Below are positions 54,039 to 61,987 of a DNA stretch of 64,000 nucleotides, piece by piece; within the stretch, counting starts at the first letter, position 1, and every line of letters begins with the position of its first letter. The position numbers and the translations under genes are program-made. Under the pieces are notes generated by a model that made no database searches, was not told the origin of the DNA, and saw only the letters and a program-made list of their open reading frames with translations. This DNA comes from Nocardia terrae (lineage in GTDB: Bacteria; Actinomycetota; Actinomycetes; Mycobacteriales; Mycobacteriaceae), in assembly GCF_009760405.1 (NCBI RefSeq), contig NZ_WRPP01000005.1, positions 372,001 to 436,000 of the forward strand, given 5' to 3'.

Positions 54039-54226
54039 CGATCCAACTTCAAAGCCGCTGTGGGGCAACCTTCGATCGCCTTCTCAACCCTGGCGAGCTG
54101 CTCCTCGGTGATGTCCTCCTGGAGAAGCACGAGCTCGCCGTTGTCATCGACCTCGAAAACCTCGGGTGCGATGGCTTCGCAGATACCGAGACCAGTGCAT
54201 CTGCTTCGATCCACTACAATTTTCAT
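54035..54226 (-). CDS. [3Fe-4S]-type ferredoxin
   Basis: A 63-residue ferredoxin typical of P450 partners. Cluster cysteines are in CTGLGIC (10-16) and EGCPTAAL (~54); the second cysteine of a four-Cys motif is absent (Leu-Gly), so a 3Fe-4S cluster is expected. The ATG lies only 4 bp from operator copy B and has no Shine-Dalgarno sequence, so a leaderless transcript is possible. Confidence 0.88.
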   Translation of the reverse strand: MKIVVDRSRCTGLGICEAIAPEVFEVDDNGELVLLQEDITEEQLARVEKAIEGCPTAALKLDR

Positions 54227-54230
54227 GACC

Positions 54231-54259
54231 GAACCATAACACAGTCTATGGTATGGTTC
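54231..54259. promoter_or_regulatory. shared operator, copy B (divergent promoter)
   Basis: GAACCATA (54231-54238) and TATGGTTC (54252-54259) form a perfect 8-bp inverted repeat with a 13-bp spacer that holds a further TATGGT half-site. It lies between the divergent ferredoxin and thiolase units and so may control both. It is almost identical to copy A in reverse orientation. Confidence 0.65.
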
Positions 54260-54292
54260 CAGAAGTTATCTCCAGCGAAGGAGCCGGGCTTG

Positions 54293-55453
54293 ATGACAAC
54301 AAGTCGAGCGTCCATCGCCGGCCTCGGAATTACCGATGTCGGCAAGGTTTATGGGCGCAGCGCAACAGATTTCGCCGCCGACGCGGTCAGGCGCGCTGCC
54401 GCCGACGCCGGATTGGCAGTGTCGGATCTGGATGGATTGCTGGTCTCCGGCGGACTCAAACGCGATGTGACCATCACCCTCGCCAATGTCCTGGGCCTAC
54501 GAGACCTTCATCTACTGACCGAGATGAACGCATTCGGGGCCACGGCCGGCGCCATGGTGTCCTACGCCGCGGCGGCGGTGACCAGTGGCATGGCCACTGC
54601 GGTCGCCTGCGTCTTCGCCGACGCACCGCTCAAGCCGAAAGAATCCGCGGGGAAGGCATACACCGGTCGGAGCCGGAAGCCGATCACCGGATTGGCCAGC
54701 TACTCCATCGCCAGCGGGATCACCAACGCGAACGCCAAGTACGCGCTCGCCACTCGCCGCCATATGGAGACCTACGGCACCACCAGCGAGCAGCTGGCCC
54801 ACATCGCCGTCGCCCAGCGCTCTTGGGCAGCGATGAATCCTCTTGCCCAGCTCCGTGATCCGATCACCATCGCGGATCACCAGAACTCGCGCTGGATTGC
54901 CGAACCACTCCACCTGCTCGACTGCTGCCTGGTATCGAATGGCGGAGCCGCCGTCATCGTGACCACAGCCGACCGGGCACGCGACCTCGCGCAGCCGCCC
55001 GTGGACATCCTCGGGTGGGGGCAGGGGCATCCCGGACAGGTCGCCGAACGAGGCTCTGCGTTCGGTTTGCGCACCGGCGCAGCGATTTCCGGGCCGATCG
55101 CTATGAAGATGGCGGGCATTATCCCGGCCGATGTGGACGTCGTTCAGCTCTACGACTGCTACACGTTCACTGTTCTTATCACCTTGGAAGACTACGGTTT
55201 CTGCGCGAAGGGTGAGGGCGGTGCCTTCGTCTCCGACGGAAAGCTCGGTCCCGCCGGCAATTTCCCGCTCAACACCGGCGGAGGCCAATTGTCCTCCTAT
55301 TACTTGTGGGGCATGACGCCGCTCAGCGAGGCCGTCATCCAGGCGCGCGGGCAGGCCGGCGACCGGCAGGTCACCGACCGCGGTATCACCCTTGTCAGCG
55401 GCAACGGCGGGGTTCTCGATCACCACTCCACTCTTGTTCTCGGGGGAGCGTAA
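54293..55453 (+). CDS. thiolase-fold lipid-transfer protein/aldolase-like (Ltp2-type), no thiolase Cys
   Basis: A 386-residue SCP-x-type thiolase-fold protein. Where thiolases have the nucleophilic Cys, the sequence reads EMNAFGATAG (~77-86), without Cys. It keeps QLYDCYTF (~285-292) and LEDYGFCAKGEGG (~298-310), typical of Ltp proteins. With a DUF35 partner right behind it, an Ltp2-like retro-aldolase acting on a CoA thioester side chain is the best reading; a non-catalytic role is possible. ATG 54293 follows AAGGAG. Confidence 0.82.
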   Translation: MTTSRASIAGLGITDVGKVYGRSATDFAADAVRRAAADAGLAVSDLDGLLVSGGLKRDVTITLANVLGLRDLHLLTEMNAFGATAGAMVSYAAAAVTSGMATAVACVFADAPLKPKESAGKAYTGRSRKPITGLASYSIASGITNANAKYALATRRHMETYGTTSEQLAHIAVAQRSWAAMNPLAQLRDPITIADHQNSRWIAEPLHLLDCCLVSNGGAAVIVTTADRARDLAQPPVDILGWGQGHPGQVAERGSAFGLRTGAAISGPIAMKMAGIIPADVDVVQLYDCYTFTVLITLEDYGFCAKGEGGAFVSDGKLGPAGNFPLNTGGGQLSSYYLWGMTPLSEAVIQARGQAGDRQVTDRGITLVSGNGGVLDHHSTLVLGGA

Positions 55454-55459
55454 GAAATC

Positions 55460-55873
55460 ATGACCACCGAAATCTCCGGCCCGCCTGTCGTTCGCGACGA
55501 ACGCAGCGCCGAGTTCTTCGAGGCCGCGGCACGGGAACGACTCGCGATTCGTTCCTGTATCGCGTGCGGCCACATGCTGGGTTTGGAAGCCCGAACCTGC
55601 ACCGCCTGCGGCAGTTCCGACCTGGTCTGGACCGAGGTGTCCGGACAGGGAGAACTGGTTACCTGGTCGATCGTGCACCACCCGCCGCATCCGGCGTTCG
55701 CGAACCAGGTTCCATTCCCGGTCGGCGCCGTCGAGCTCGCCGAGGGCCCCTGGATCGACGCTCGGATCATCGGCGTCCCGATCGATCGACTGCGCGTGGG
55801 CATGCCCGTGCACGTCGAATTCATCTACCCCGAAGAAGGCGACTCGTATCCCGCGTTCGCCGCAGACAACTAG
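55460..55873 (+). CDS. DUF35 OB-fold protein with zinc ribbon
   Basis: A 137-residue protein: N-terminal helix, a rubredoxin-like zinc ribbon with Cys33, Cys36, Cys47 and Cys50 (RSCIACGH, RTCTACGS), then an OB fold (GELVTWSIVHHPP, VPFPVGAVELAEGPWIDARI). Such proteins pair with Ltp/thiolase-fold enzymes and bind the acyl-CoA. It begins 6 bp after the thiolase-like gene. Confidence 0.88.
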   Translation: MTTEISGPPVVRDERSAEFFEAAARERLAIRSCIACGHMLGLEARTCTACGSSDLVWTEVSGQGELVTWSIVHHPPHPAFANQVPFPVGAVELAEGPWIDARIIGVPIDRLRVGMPVHVEFIYPEEGDSYPAFAADN

Positions 55874-55883
55874 GAGCAGTTTC

Positions 55884-57053
55884 ATGACCTCGGCTGTCAT
55901 CGTCGACATCGTCCGGACACCGTCCGGTAAGGGGAAGGCCGGAGGTGGGCTTTCCTGTGTACATCCCGCGACCCTCCTGGCGGATGTGCTGTCGGAGCTG
56001 ATGTCCCGCAACGACCTCGACCCTCGGGTCGTCGACGACGTGATCACCGGTTGCGTCACGCAGAGCGGCGAACAAGCCTTCAATATCGGCCGCACCGCGG
56101 TGCTCGCGGCGGGCTTCCCGGAATCCGTGCCCGCGACCACCGTCGATCGGCAGTGCGGTTCCAGCCAGCAGGCCGCCCACTTCGCGGCGCAGGGCGTAAT
56201 CGCCGGCGCATACGACATCGCGATCGCCTGCGGCGTCGAATCGATGAGCCGGGTGCCGATGTTCTCCAATGGCCAGGGACAGGACGCCAACCGCGGCCCG
56301 ATCGCCTACCGCTATCCAGAAGGCCTTATCCAACAGGGCATTTCGGCCGAAATCATCGCGGCCCGCTGGAAGCTCGATCGCAGCACCCTGGATGAATTCG
56401 CCGCCCGTTCACACCGACTCGCGGCCCGGACCGCCGCGCTCGGTGGGTTCGACGGAGAGCTCGTTGCCGCCGGCACCTTGACGTCCGACGAAACCATCCG
56501 ACCCACGACGACGACCGAGGGGCTTGCCGCTCTGCGACCGGCATTCGTGGACGACGCCATGGCGGCACGGTTCCCGGAAATCGACTGGTCCATCACTCCC
56601 GGCAACTCGTCCCCGCTCACCGATGGCGCGTCGGCCGCGCTGATCATGAGTGAGGAAACCGCAAACAAGCTCGGGCTTCGGCCCCGCGCCCGATTCCATC
56701 AGTTCGCGGTGGTCGGCGACGACCCGCTGTTGATGCTCACCGCGGTGGTTCCCGCCACCCGCAAGGTCCTCGAGCGGGCCCACCTGACCATCGACGACAT
56801 AGACGCTTACGAGGTGAACGAGGCGTTCGCGCCGGTTCCGCTGGTCTGGCAGCACGAACTCCGAGCCGACCCTGATCGGCTCAACCCGCGCGGCGGTGCC
56901 ATCGCGCTCGGACATCCGCTGGGCGCTTCCGGCATCCGGATCCTGTCGACGCTGGTCAATCACCTCGAGCAAACCGGTGGACGGTACGGGCTGATGACCA
57001 TGTGCGAGGCCGGTGGCCTGGCCAACGCGACCATCATCGAGCGGCTGTCATGA
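55884..57053 (+). CDS. acetyl-CoA acyltransferase (thiolase)
   Basis: A 389-residue thiolase with all catalytic residues: Cys91 in VDRQCGSSQQA, NEAFAPVPL, GGAIALGHPLGASG (His) and the C-terminal Cys in MTMCEAGGLANA. It cleaves 3-ketoacyl-CoA, giving acetyl- or propionyl-CoA. It lies 10 bp behind the DUF35 gene and its stop overlaps the next start (ATGA). Confidence 0.9.
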   Translation: MTSAVIVDIVRTPSGKGKAGGGLSCVHPATLLADVLSELMSRNDLDPRVVDDVITGCVTQSGEQAFNIGRTAVLAAGFPESVPATTVDRQCGSSQQAAHFAAQGVIAGAYDIAIACGVESMSRVPMFSNGQGQDANRGPIAYRYPEGLIQQGISAEIIAARWKLDRSTLDEFAARSHRLAARTAALGGFDGELVAAGTLTSDETIRPTTTTEGLAALRPAFVDDAMAARFPEIDWSITPGNSSPLTDGASAALIMSEETANKLGLRPRARFHQFAVVGDDPLLMLTAVVPATRKVLERAHLTIDDIDAYEVNEAFAPVPLVWQHELRADPDRLNPRGGAIALGHPLGASGIRILSTLVNHLEQTGGRYGLMTMCEAGGLANATIIERLS

Positions 57054-58246
57054 CGATCTCTTTCGGCCACTCCCCCGAGGTCCTCGAGATCGTCCGGCGC
57101 ACTATCTCGTTCGTCGAGGATGTCGCCCTGCCGGTCGAAGAATTCTACGCCGGCTCGGCCCATCATCTGCCCGAGGAAATGCGCCTCGAGATCCAGAGTG
57201 AGGCCAAGGTGGCGGGCATCTTCGCACCCCATGTCGGAGTGGAGTATGGCGGGCTCGGACTCGGAATGTGCGATCGTGCACCGGTTTTCGAAGCGGCGGG
57301 CTACTCGCTGTTCGGCCCGCTCGCATTGAACTGCGCTGCCCCGGACGAAGGCAATATGCACCTGCTGGAGCAGGTTGCCTCCGACCAGCAGAAGGAAGAG
57401 TTCCTGGGCCCGCTGGCGTCCGGAACCAGTCGGTCCTGCTTCGCCATGACCGAGCCCGCACCGGGTGCGGGATCTGACCCGACCGCCTTGCTCACCAGGG
57501 CCGAACGGGGCGATGACGGCTGGGTTATCAACGGGCACAAGTGGTTCATCACCGGTGCGCACGACGCCGACTTCGCGATCGTCATGGCCCGAACCAGCGG
57601 CGAGCCCGGATCACGCGGTGGCGCGACGATGTTCCTGGTCCCCACCGATACCGTCGGATTCGTCCACCGTCGTGACATCGACACCCTCGACGAGTCCATG
57701 TACGGCGGGCACTCCGAACTCATCTTCGACAATCTCGAGGTCCCCGACAATGCCGTGCTCGGCGAAGTCGACAAGGGATTCGACTATGCGCAGGTCCGTT
57801 TGGGGCCCGCGCGCATGACCCATTGCATGCGTTGGCTCGGCACCGCCCGCCGCGCCGCCGACTTGGCCGCCGACCGCGCCGCGACCCGGAAAGCCTTCGG
57901 CGGCAGGCTCGGTGATCTGGGCATGATCCAGCACCTCATCGCGGACAATGAGATCGATATCGAAGCCGCACGGGCCCTGACATTGAAGGCCTGCTGGGAC
58001 CTCGACAATGGTCTCCCCTCCGCACAGAGCACCTCCATCGCGAAAACCTTTGTCGCCGAGGCTGTCAACCGGGTGGTGGACCGGTCGCTGCAGATCTGTG
58101 GCGCACTGGGCGTATCCGGGGACATCGCCCTGTCTCGGCTCTATCGCGAGGTCCGCCCGTTCCGGATCTACGACGGCCCCTCCGAAACCCACCGGTGGGC
58201 CATCGCCCGCAGGGTGATTCGCACGATCGACAAGGCAAGGCAATGA
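57050..58246 (+). CDS. acyl-CoA dehydrogenase of the ACAD10/11 type
   Basis: A 398-residue flavoprotein: N-terminal helical domain, CFAMTEPAPGAGSDPTALLTRAERG (substrate/FAD strand) and a C-terminal helix with RIYDGPSETHRWAIARRVI. The base normally Glu in YEG is Asp375 here (YDG), as in ACAD10/11-like enzymes. The overlapping next gene encodes an ACAD10/11-type kinase; such pairs act on 4-hydroxyacyl-CoA through a phosphorylated intermediate. It is co-transcribed with the thiolase (ATGA overlap). Confidence 0.85.
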   Translation: MTISFGHSPEVLEIVRRTISFVEDVALPVEEFYAGSAHHLPEEMRLEIQSEAKVAGIFAPHVGVEYGGLGLGMCDRAPVFEAAGYSLFGPLALNCAAPDEGNMHLLEQVASDQQKEEFLGPLASGTSRSCFAMTEPAPGAGSDPTALLTRAERGDDGWVINGHKWFITGAHDADFAIVMARTSGEPGSRGGATMFLVPTDTVGFVHRRDIDTLDESMYGGHSELIFDNLEVPDNAVLGEVDKGFDYAQVRLGPARMTHCMRWLGTARRAADLAADRAATRKAFGGRLGDLGMIQHLIADNEIDIEAARALTLKACWDLDNGLPSAQSTSIAKTFVAEAVNRVVDRSLQICGALGVSGDIALSRLYREVRPFRIYDGPSETHRWAIARRVIRTIDKARQ

Positions 58247-59262
58247 CCACTACGCTGCCGGGACTCGACCTGCCCGCGCTGCAGCGGTATTTCGAGGCGT
58301 ACGTCCCCGAGACCGCTGGTGAACTGAGCGCCAGCTTGATCCAGGGCGGTAAGTCGAATCTCACCTACCGGCTTTCTGACGGCGTGCACGATTGGGTACT
58401 GCGCCGCCCACCTCTGGGGCCGCTCACCCCGACCGCACACGACATGGCACGCGAATACCGTGTCGTGGCCGCCCTGGGTTCCACCGATGTCCCAGTGGCG
58501 CAGGCTGTCTCGCTGTGCCAGGACACCGAGGTGATCGGGGTTCCATTCGCCGTCGTGTCCTACGTCGAGGGCCGTAGCCTGCGCAGCGGTGACGATGCCG
58601 CAGAGCTGACCGAGCAGGAAGCCCAGGACTGCTCGCGCGCCTTGGTCGATGGGCTCGCGGCGCTGCACAACGTCGAATTCACCGACGTCGGTCTTGCTGA
58701 CTTCGGCCGCCCCGCTGGCTATCTGGGGCGGCAGATCAGCCGCTGGCGTAGCCAGTGGGACCGAGTAGCCACCCGCGAATTGCCAGCCCTGCAGCAGCTG
58801 GCCACGATCCTCGGCATGACATTGCCGGAGCAGGCGGGCGAGACGATCGTGCACGGCGATTACCGTCTGGACAACACCATCGTCGACAAACAGGACTGGG
58901 GGCGAATCGCCGCCATTGTCGATTGGGAAATGGCGACGCTGGGTGATCCACTGGCCGATCTCGGCCTGCTGCAGGTCTATTGGGATCCACGCAGCGAGCC
59001 CGTTCTCGGTGTCCGGCACGCTCCAAGTGCCAATCCGGGATTCCTGTCCGTCGACGGGGTCGCCGAAAGGTACTCGGCCATCACGGGATGTGACCTGGAG
59101 AACCTGGCGTTCTACCGAGCTCTCGGGTACTTCAAGCTCGCGGTGATCGCGGAGGGAATTCATCAGCGGTATCTGGCCGGTGACACAGTCGGTGAGGGAT
59201 TCACCGCTGTCGGGTCCGCGGTTCCGGTGCTCCTCGACGCCGGATTGGAGGCCATCGGATGA
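58243..59262 (+). CDS. APH-family kinase, ACAD10/11-domain type
   Basis: A 339-residue phosphotransferase: glycine-rich loop GGKSNLTYR (35-43), catalytic loop VHGDYRLDNTI (203-213, Asp206) and IVDWEMATLGDPLADL (225-240). These blocks match the APH domain fused to the dehydrogenase in animal ACAD10/11 and LvaA-type kinases. It is predicted to phosphorylate a hydroxyacyl-CoA that the preceding dehydrogenase-like enzyme then dephosphorylates. The genes overlap by 4 bp and the next SDR gene also overlaps by 4 bp. Confidence 0.85.
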   Translation: MTTTLPGLDLPALQRYFEAYVPETAGELSASLIQGGKSNLTYRLSDGVHDWVLRRPPLGPLTPTAHDMAREYRVVAALGSTDVPVAQAVSLCQDTEVIGVPFAVVSYVEGRSLRSGDDAAELTEQEAQDCSRALVDGLAALHNVEFTDVGLADFGRPAGYLGRQISRWRSQWDRVATRELPALQQLATILGMTLPEQAGETIVHGDYRLDNTIVDKQDWGRIAAIVDWEMATLGDPLADLGLLQVYWDPRSEPVLGVRHAPSANPGFLSVDGVAERYSAITGCDLENLAFYRALGYFKLAVIAEGIHQRYLAGDTVGEGFTAVGSAVPVLLDAGLEAIG

Positions 59263-59999
59263 ATTGCCGCAGCGCGTTGATCACCGGCGGATCCCGCGGA
59301 ATCGGCGCCGAGATCGCGCGCCGACTCGCCTGCGAGGGCTATCACCTGACGCTGACCGCACGAACTCGATCCGACCTCGACACGACTGCGCGGCAGTTGC
59401 GCGAGGTCTCGGGAATCGACGTCAATCCCGTTGCCGCCCAGATGAACGACCCCGCCCAACTGCAACAGCTGGTGGACAGTCACAACGATCGTTTCGGCGG
59501 AATGGACGTCCTCGTGCTCAGCGCGGGAACAGGCACTGCCGGGACGGTCGCGGACATGAGCGACAAGACCCGCGAGCGCATGATCGACGTCAACTTCCGA
59601 GCGCCGATCACGCTGATCCAAAAGGCCTTGCCCTTGCTGCGCCGCACGGCCGAGCGCAACGCCGAGCGAGGCGCGAAGATCATCGCGCTCGCGTCCATCA
59701 CCGGCGTCGCAGGCGAAGCCGGACTGGCCGCGTACGGCGCTTCCAAGGCAGCCTTGATCTCGCTGTGCGAAACCGTCTCGCTGGAGGAATCGCCGCGGGG
59801 CGTGAGCGCGACGGCCATCTCCCCCGGGTACGTCGACACCGCGATGACCGCGTGGAAACACGACGTTCTCGAGCCCACCGCGATGCTGACCACCGGTGAC
59901 ATCGCCGAGCTCGCGCTGTCGGTAACCCGGCTGTCGCGCAACGCTGTCGTACCGAACATTGTCATCACCCGCGCCGGTGACCAGATTTGGCGTGCTTGA
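59259..59999 (+). CDS. short-chain dehydrogenase/reductase
   Basis: A classical SDR of 246 residues with intact motifs: TGGSRGIG (9-16), SAG (88-90), catalytic Ser146 (ALASITG), Tyr159 and Lys163 (YGASK), then ISPGYVDTAM. It oxidises or reduces a hydroxyl group with NAD(P). It starts in the stop of the kinase gene, as part of the side-chain degradation operon. Confidence 0.88.
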   Translation: MNCRSALITGGSRGIGAEIARRLACEGYHLTLTARTRSDLDTTARQLREVSGIDVNPVAAQMNDPAQLQQLVDSHNDRFGGMDVLVLSAGTGTAGTVADMSDKTRERMIDVNFRAPITLIQKALPLLRRTAERNAERGAKIIALASITGVAGEAGLAAYGASKAALISLCETVSLEESPRGVSATAISPGYVDTAMTAWKHDVLEPTAMLTTGDIAELALSVTRLSRNAVVPNIVITRAGDQIWRA

Positions 60000-60010
60000 A
60001 AGGATTTGCC

Positions 60011-60778
60011 GTGTCGATCGAACCACTCATGGCGTTGCATCAGGAACGAGCGGCTCTTCTCGACTTCTGCCACACACTCACGGCTGAGGAGTGGACCAGG
60101 GTTGGGCCTTCCGGTCAGAGCGTGCAAGATGTCGTCGCCGAACTCGTTGCCTCGTTGCGAGCTTTGCTCACTCCGCAGCAAATTACTGTGACGACGTCCT
60201 CTCTTCTCCACGACCGCGACGCGCACTCAAAACCGGCGGAAAATCCCCACGAGACTCTCCAAGAGTTCAAACTGCTCAGTTTGTCAGCGATCGCCGGGAT
60301 GGCACTCTACGTCGGCCCGCGAGCCGAGCAGATCGTGGTATCGGTAAACGGGCTTGGCCGCTACCCAGCCACTGCCCTGCCGTCGATGTACTTGTTCGAC
60401 TGGCATACCCGGCTGTACCACGACATCGCGCCGGCCGTCGGACGCCCGGTCCCGGGCGGTGAGTTCTACATGGATGTGATCTTGGATTGGCTGATGGCCG
60501 TGTTGGCTCAGTCGCCAGCGGCTTGCCTTGCCCATGAGCCGATTTCGATCACCTTGGCAGGCGAGGGCGCGGGCCGATGGTTGCTCGAGCCCGGCGCGGA
60601 CGGGCAGCCGACCGTGACCCGGAATCGGGTCGGACACGCCGCCACCCGAATCTTCGGCGACAGCGACGACTTTCTCCGGTGGTCGACCGGGCGGGCCGAT
60701 TGGCGGCAGTGTGATATCGGGATCGACGGCAATCACGAGCTGGCCGTGCGCGTCCTGGACTTGATCCAGCTCGGCTGA
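60011..60778 (+). CDS. DinB/mycothiol-dependent isomerase-like protein
   Basis: A 255-residue protein whose N-terminal four-helix part resembles the mycothiol-dependent maleylpyruvate isomerase fold (EPLMALHQERAALLDFCHTL, QSVQDVVAELVASLRAL). The first metal His of the fold (VVAHL) is Glu here (VVAEL), so a canonical metal site is doubtful. GTG 60011 follows AAAGGA and lies 11 bp after the SDR. It is the last gene of the operon; its function is open. Confidence 0.6.
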   Translation: MSIEPLMALHQERAALLDFCHTLTAEEWTRVGPSGQSVQDVVAELVASLRALLTPQQITVTTSSLLHDRDAHSKPAENPHETLQEFKLLSLSAIAGMALYVGPRAEQIVVSVNGLGRYPATALPSMYLFDWHTRLYHDIAPAVGRPVPGGEFYMDVILDWLMAVLAQSPAACLAHEPISITLAGEGAGRWLLEPGADGQPTVTRNRVGHAATRIFGDSDDFLRWSTGRADWRQCDIGIDGNHELAVRVLDLIQLG

Positions 60779-60802
60779 CTGCGGTGACACACGGCAGGGT
60801 AT

Positions 60803-60830
60803 GAACAAACCATAGAGCATGGTATTGTTC
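60803..60830. promoter_or_regulatory. shared operator, copy C
   Basis: GAAC...GTTC ends enclose ACCAT-AGAGC-ATGGT, an inverted repeat 26 bp before the esterase ATG. It is a diverged relative of copies A and B (about 15 of 21 core positions agree with copy B). Its closeness to the start suggests direct repression. Confidence 0.5.
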
Positions 60831-60856
60831 TCATTTCGGGCACCGAAAGGATCGCA

Positions 60857-61873
60857 ATGTCGCGAATACCCTTCCGTCACACGCATGTCTCGGCCGTTCA
60901 GCTACGCGGACCGGGAGCAGCCTGGGCAGACCCCTCCCCACCCACGCCATCGCCTCGATCGGCCCGCATCTCAGCCGTGCTGACGCAGACGGTCCGGCGA
61001 ACCGCGGATCGGCTGGGCACGAGCGCGCCGGAAGCGTGGTTCGCGCGGCGGCTGTTCGACACCATCGGCAGCGGCGCCAAGGCACACGGAACCACCTCGA
61101 CCACCGAGGTTCTCGGCGGAGTACTCACTCATCGGGTCACGACACCCGCGGCCACATCGAGCAGATCCATTGTGTTGTACGTGCACGGAGGCGGATTCGT
61201 ATTCGGCTCGTACCGCTCACACGGCGCGCTCGCCAGTTGGCTTTCCCACCACTCGCGGATGCCCGTTCTGTTTCCCGAGTACCGCAGGGCGCCGGAACAC
61301 CACCACCCAGCCGCCCGAGACGACGTGATCACCGTGTACCGGCGCATCCTCGAACTGGGAATTCCTGCCGAAAACATCGCCATTGCAGGCGATTCCGCGG
61401 GCTGTTACCTCATCCTCGAGACTCTCGCCGAGCTGGCGCGAACTCAGACCCCTACACCGGGAGCCGCGGCACTCTTGTCACCGTGGCTGGACCTGTCGTG
61501 TGATTCCATGCTCGCTGCCGACTCGGTCGAGCGAGACCCCATGGCCTCGCCTCACTACGGAAGACGTGCCGCGACAGCCTATCTGGGCGAAAGCGCGCTG
61601 GAACGGCCGCAGGCACATACCCGCGATCTCTCAGCATGGCCGCCCACCCTCATGCAGGTGGGAGGTACCGAGTGCATGCTCCCCGCAGCACAGCAGTTCG
61701 CCCAGCAGCTGTCCAGCTCCGGTGTATCGACCGACTTTCAGGTGTGGCCGGGGCAAGTACACGTCTTCCACGCCATGTCCGGATTTCTGCCCGAGGGTCG
61801 ACAAGCAATCAAGCATGTGGGGACATTCCTGTCCTCGCACGTTGATTCAGGTGGCGCGACGGCAGCTTCCTGA
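60857..61873 (+). CDS. alpha/beta hydrolase (HSL-type esterase)
   Basis: A 338-residue esterase of the hormone-sensitive-lipase group: oxyanion motif HGGGF (110-114), nucleophile Ser180 in AGDSAGCY, acid in VGGTECM and His in GQVHVFHAM. It hydrolyses esters of small or medium acyl groups. The first ~60 residues are Pro/Ser-rich, with no signal peptide. It stands alone between operator copy C and a terminator. Confidence 0.85.
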   Translation: MSRIPFRHTHVSAVQLRGPGAAWADPSPPTPSPRSARISAVLTQTVRRTADRLGTSAPEAWFARRLFDTIGSGAKAHGTTSTTEVLGGVLTHRVTTPAATSSRSIVLYVHGGGFVFGSYRSHGALASWLSHHSRMPVLFPEYRRAPEHHHPAARDDVITVYRRILELGIPAENIAIAGDSAGCYLILETLAELARTQTPTPGAAALLSPWLDLSCDSMLAADSVERDPMASPHYGRRAATAYLGESALERPQAHTRDLSAWPPTLMQVGGTECMLPAAQQFAQQLSSSGVSTDFQVWPGQVHVFHAMSGFLPEGRQAIKHVGTFLSSHVDSGGATAAS

Positions 61874-61893
61874 GTTCCTGTGCGGCTGAAACG

Positions 61894-61928
61894 AGAAGAG
61901 CCCGCCCGGATCACGGGCGGGCTCTTCT
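61894..61928. terminator. bidirectional terminator hairpin
   Basis: A perfect 15-bp inverted repeat (61894-61908 with 61914-61928; AGAAGAGCCCGCCCG stem) with a 5-base loop, followed by a short mixed tail, between converging esterase and alcohol dehydrogenase genes. Confidence 0.8.
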
Positions 61929-61987
61929 GCCATGCGGGCACGCCGGCGAAGAGGTGACCGGCTGCTGCCTCGTGCGCCCGCAAGGTC

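Noticed and set aside
54512..56290. A 592-codon minus-strand frame
   Set aside because: It is antisense to the thiolase-like, DUF35 and thiolase genes; high GC keeps the opposite frame open.
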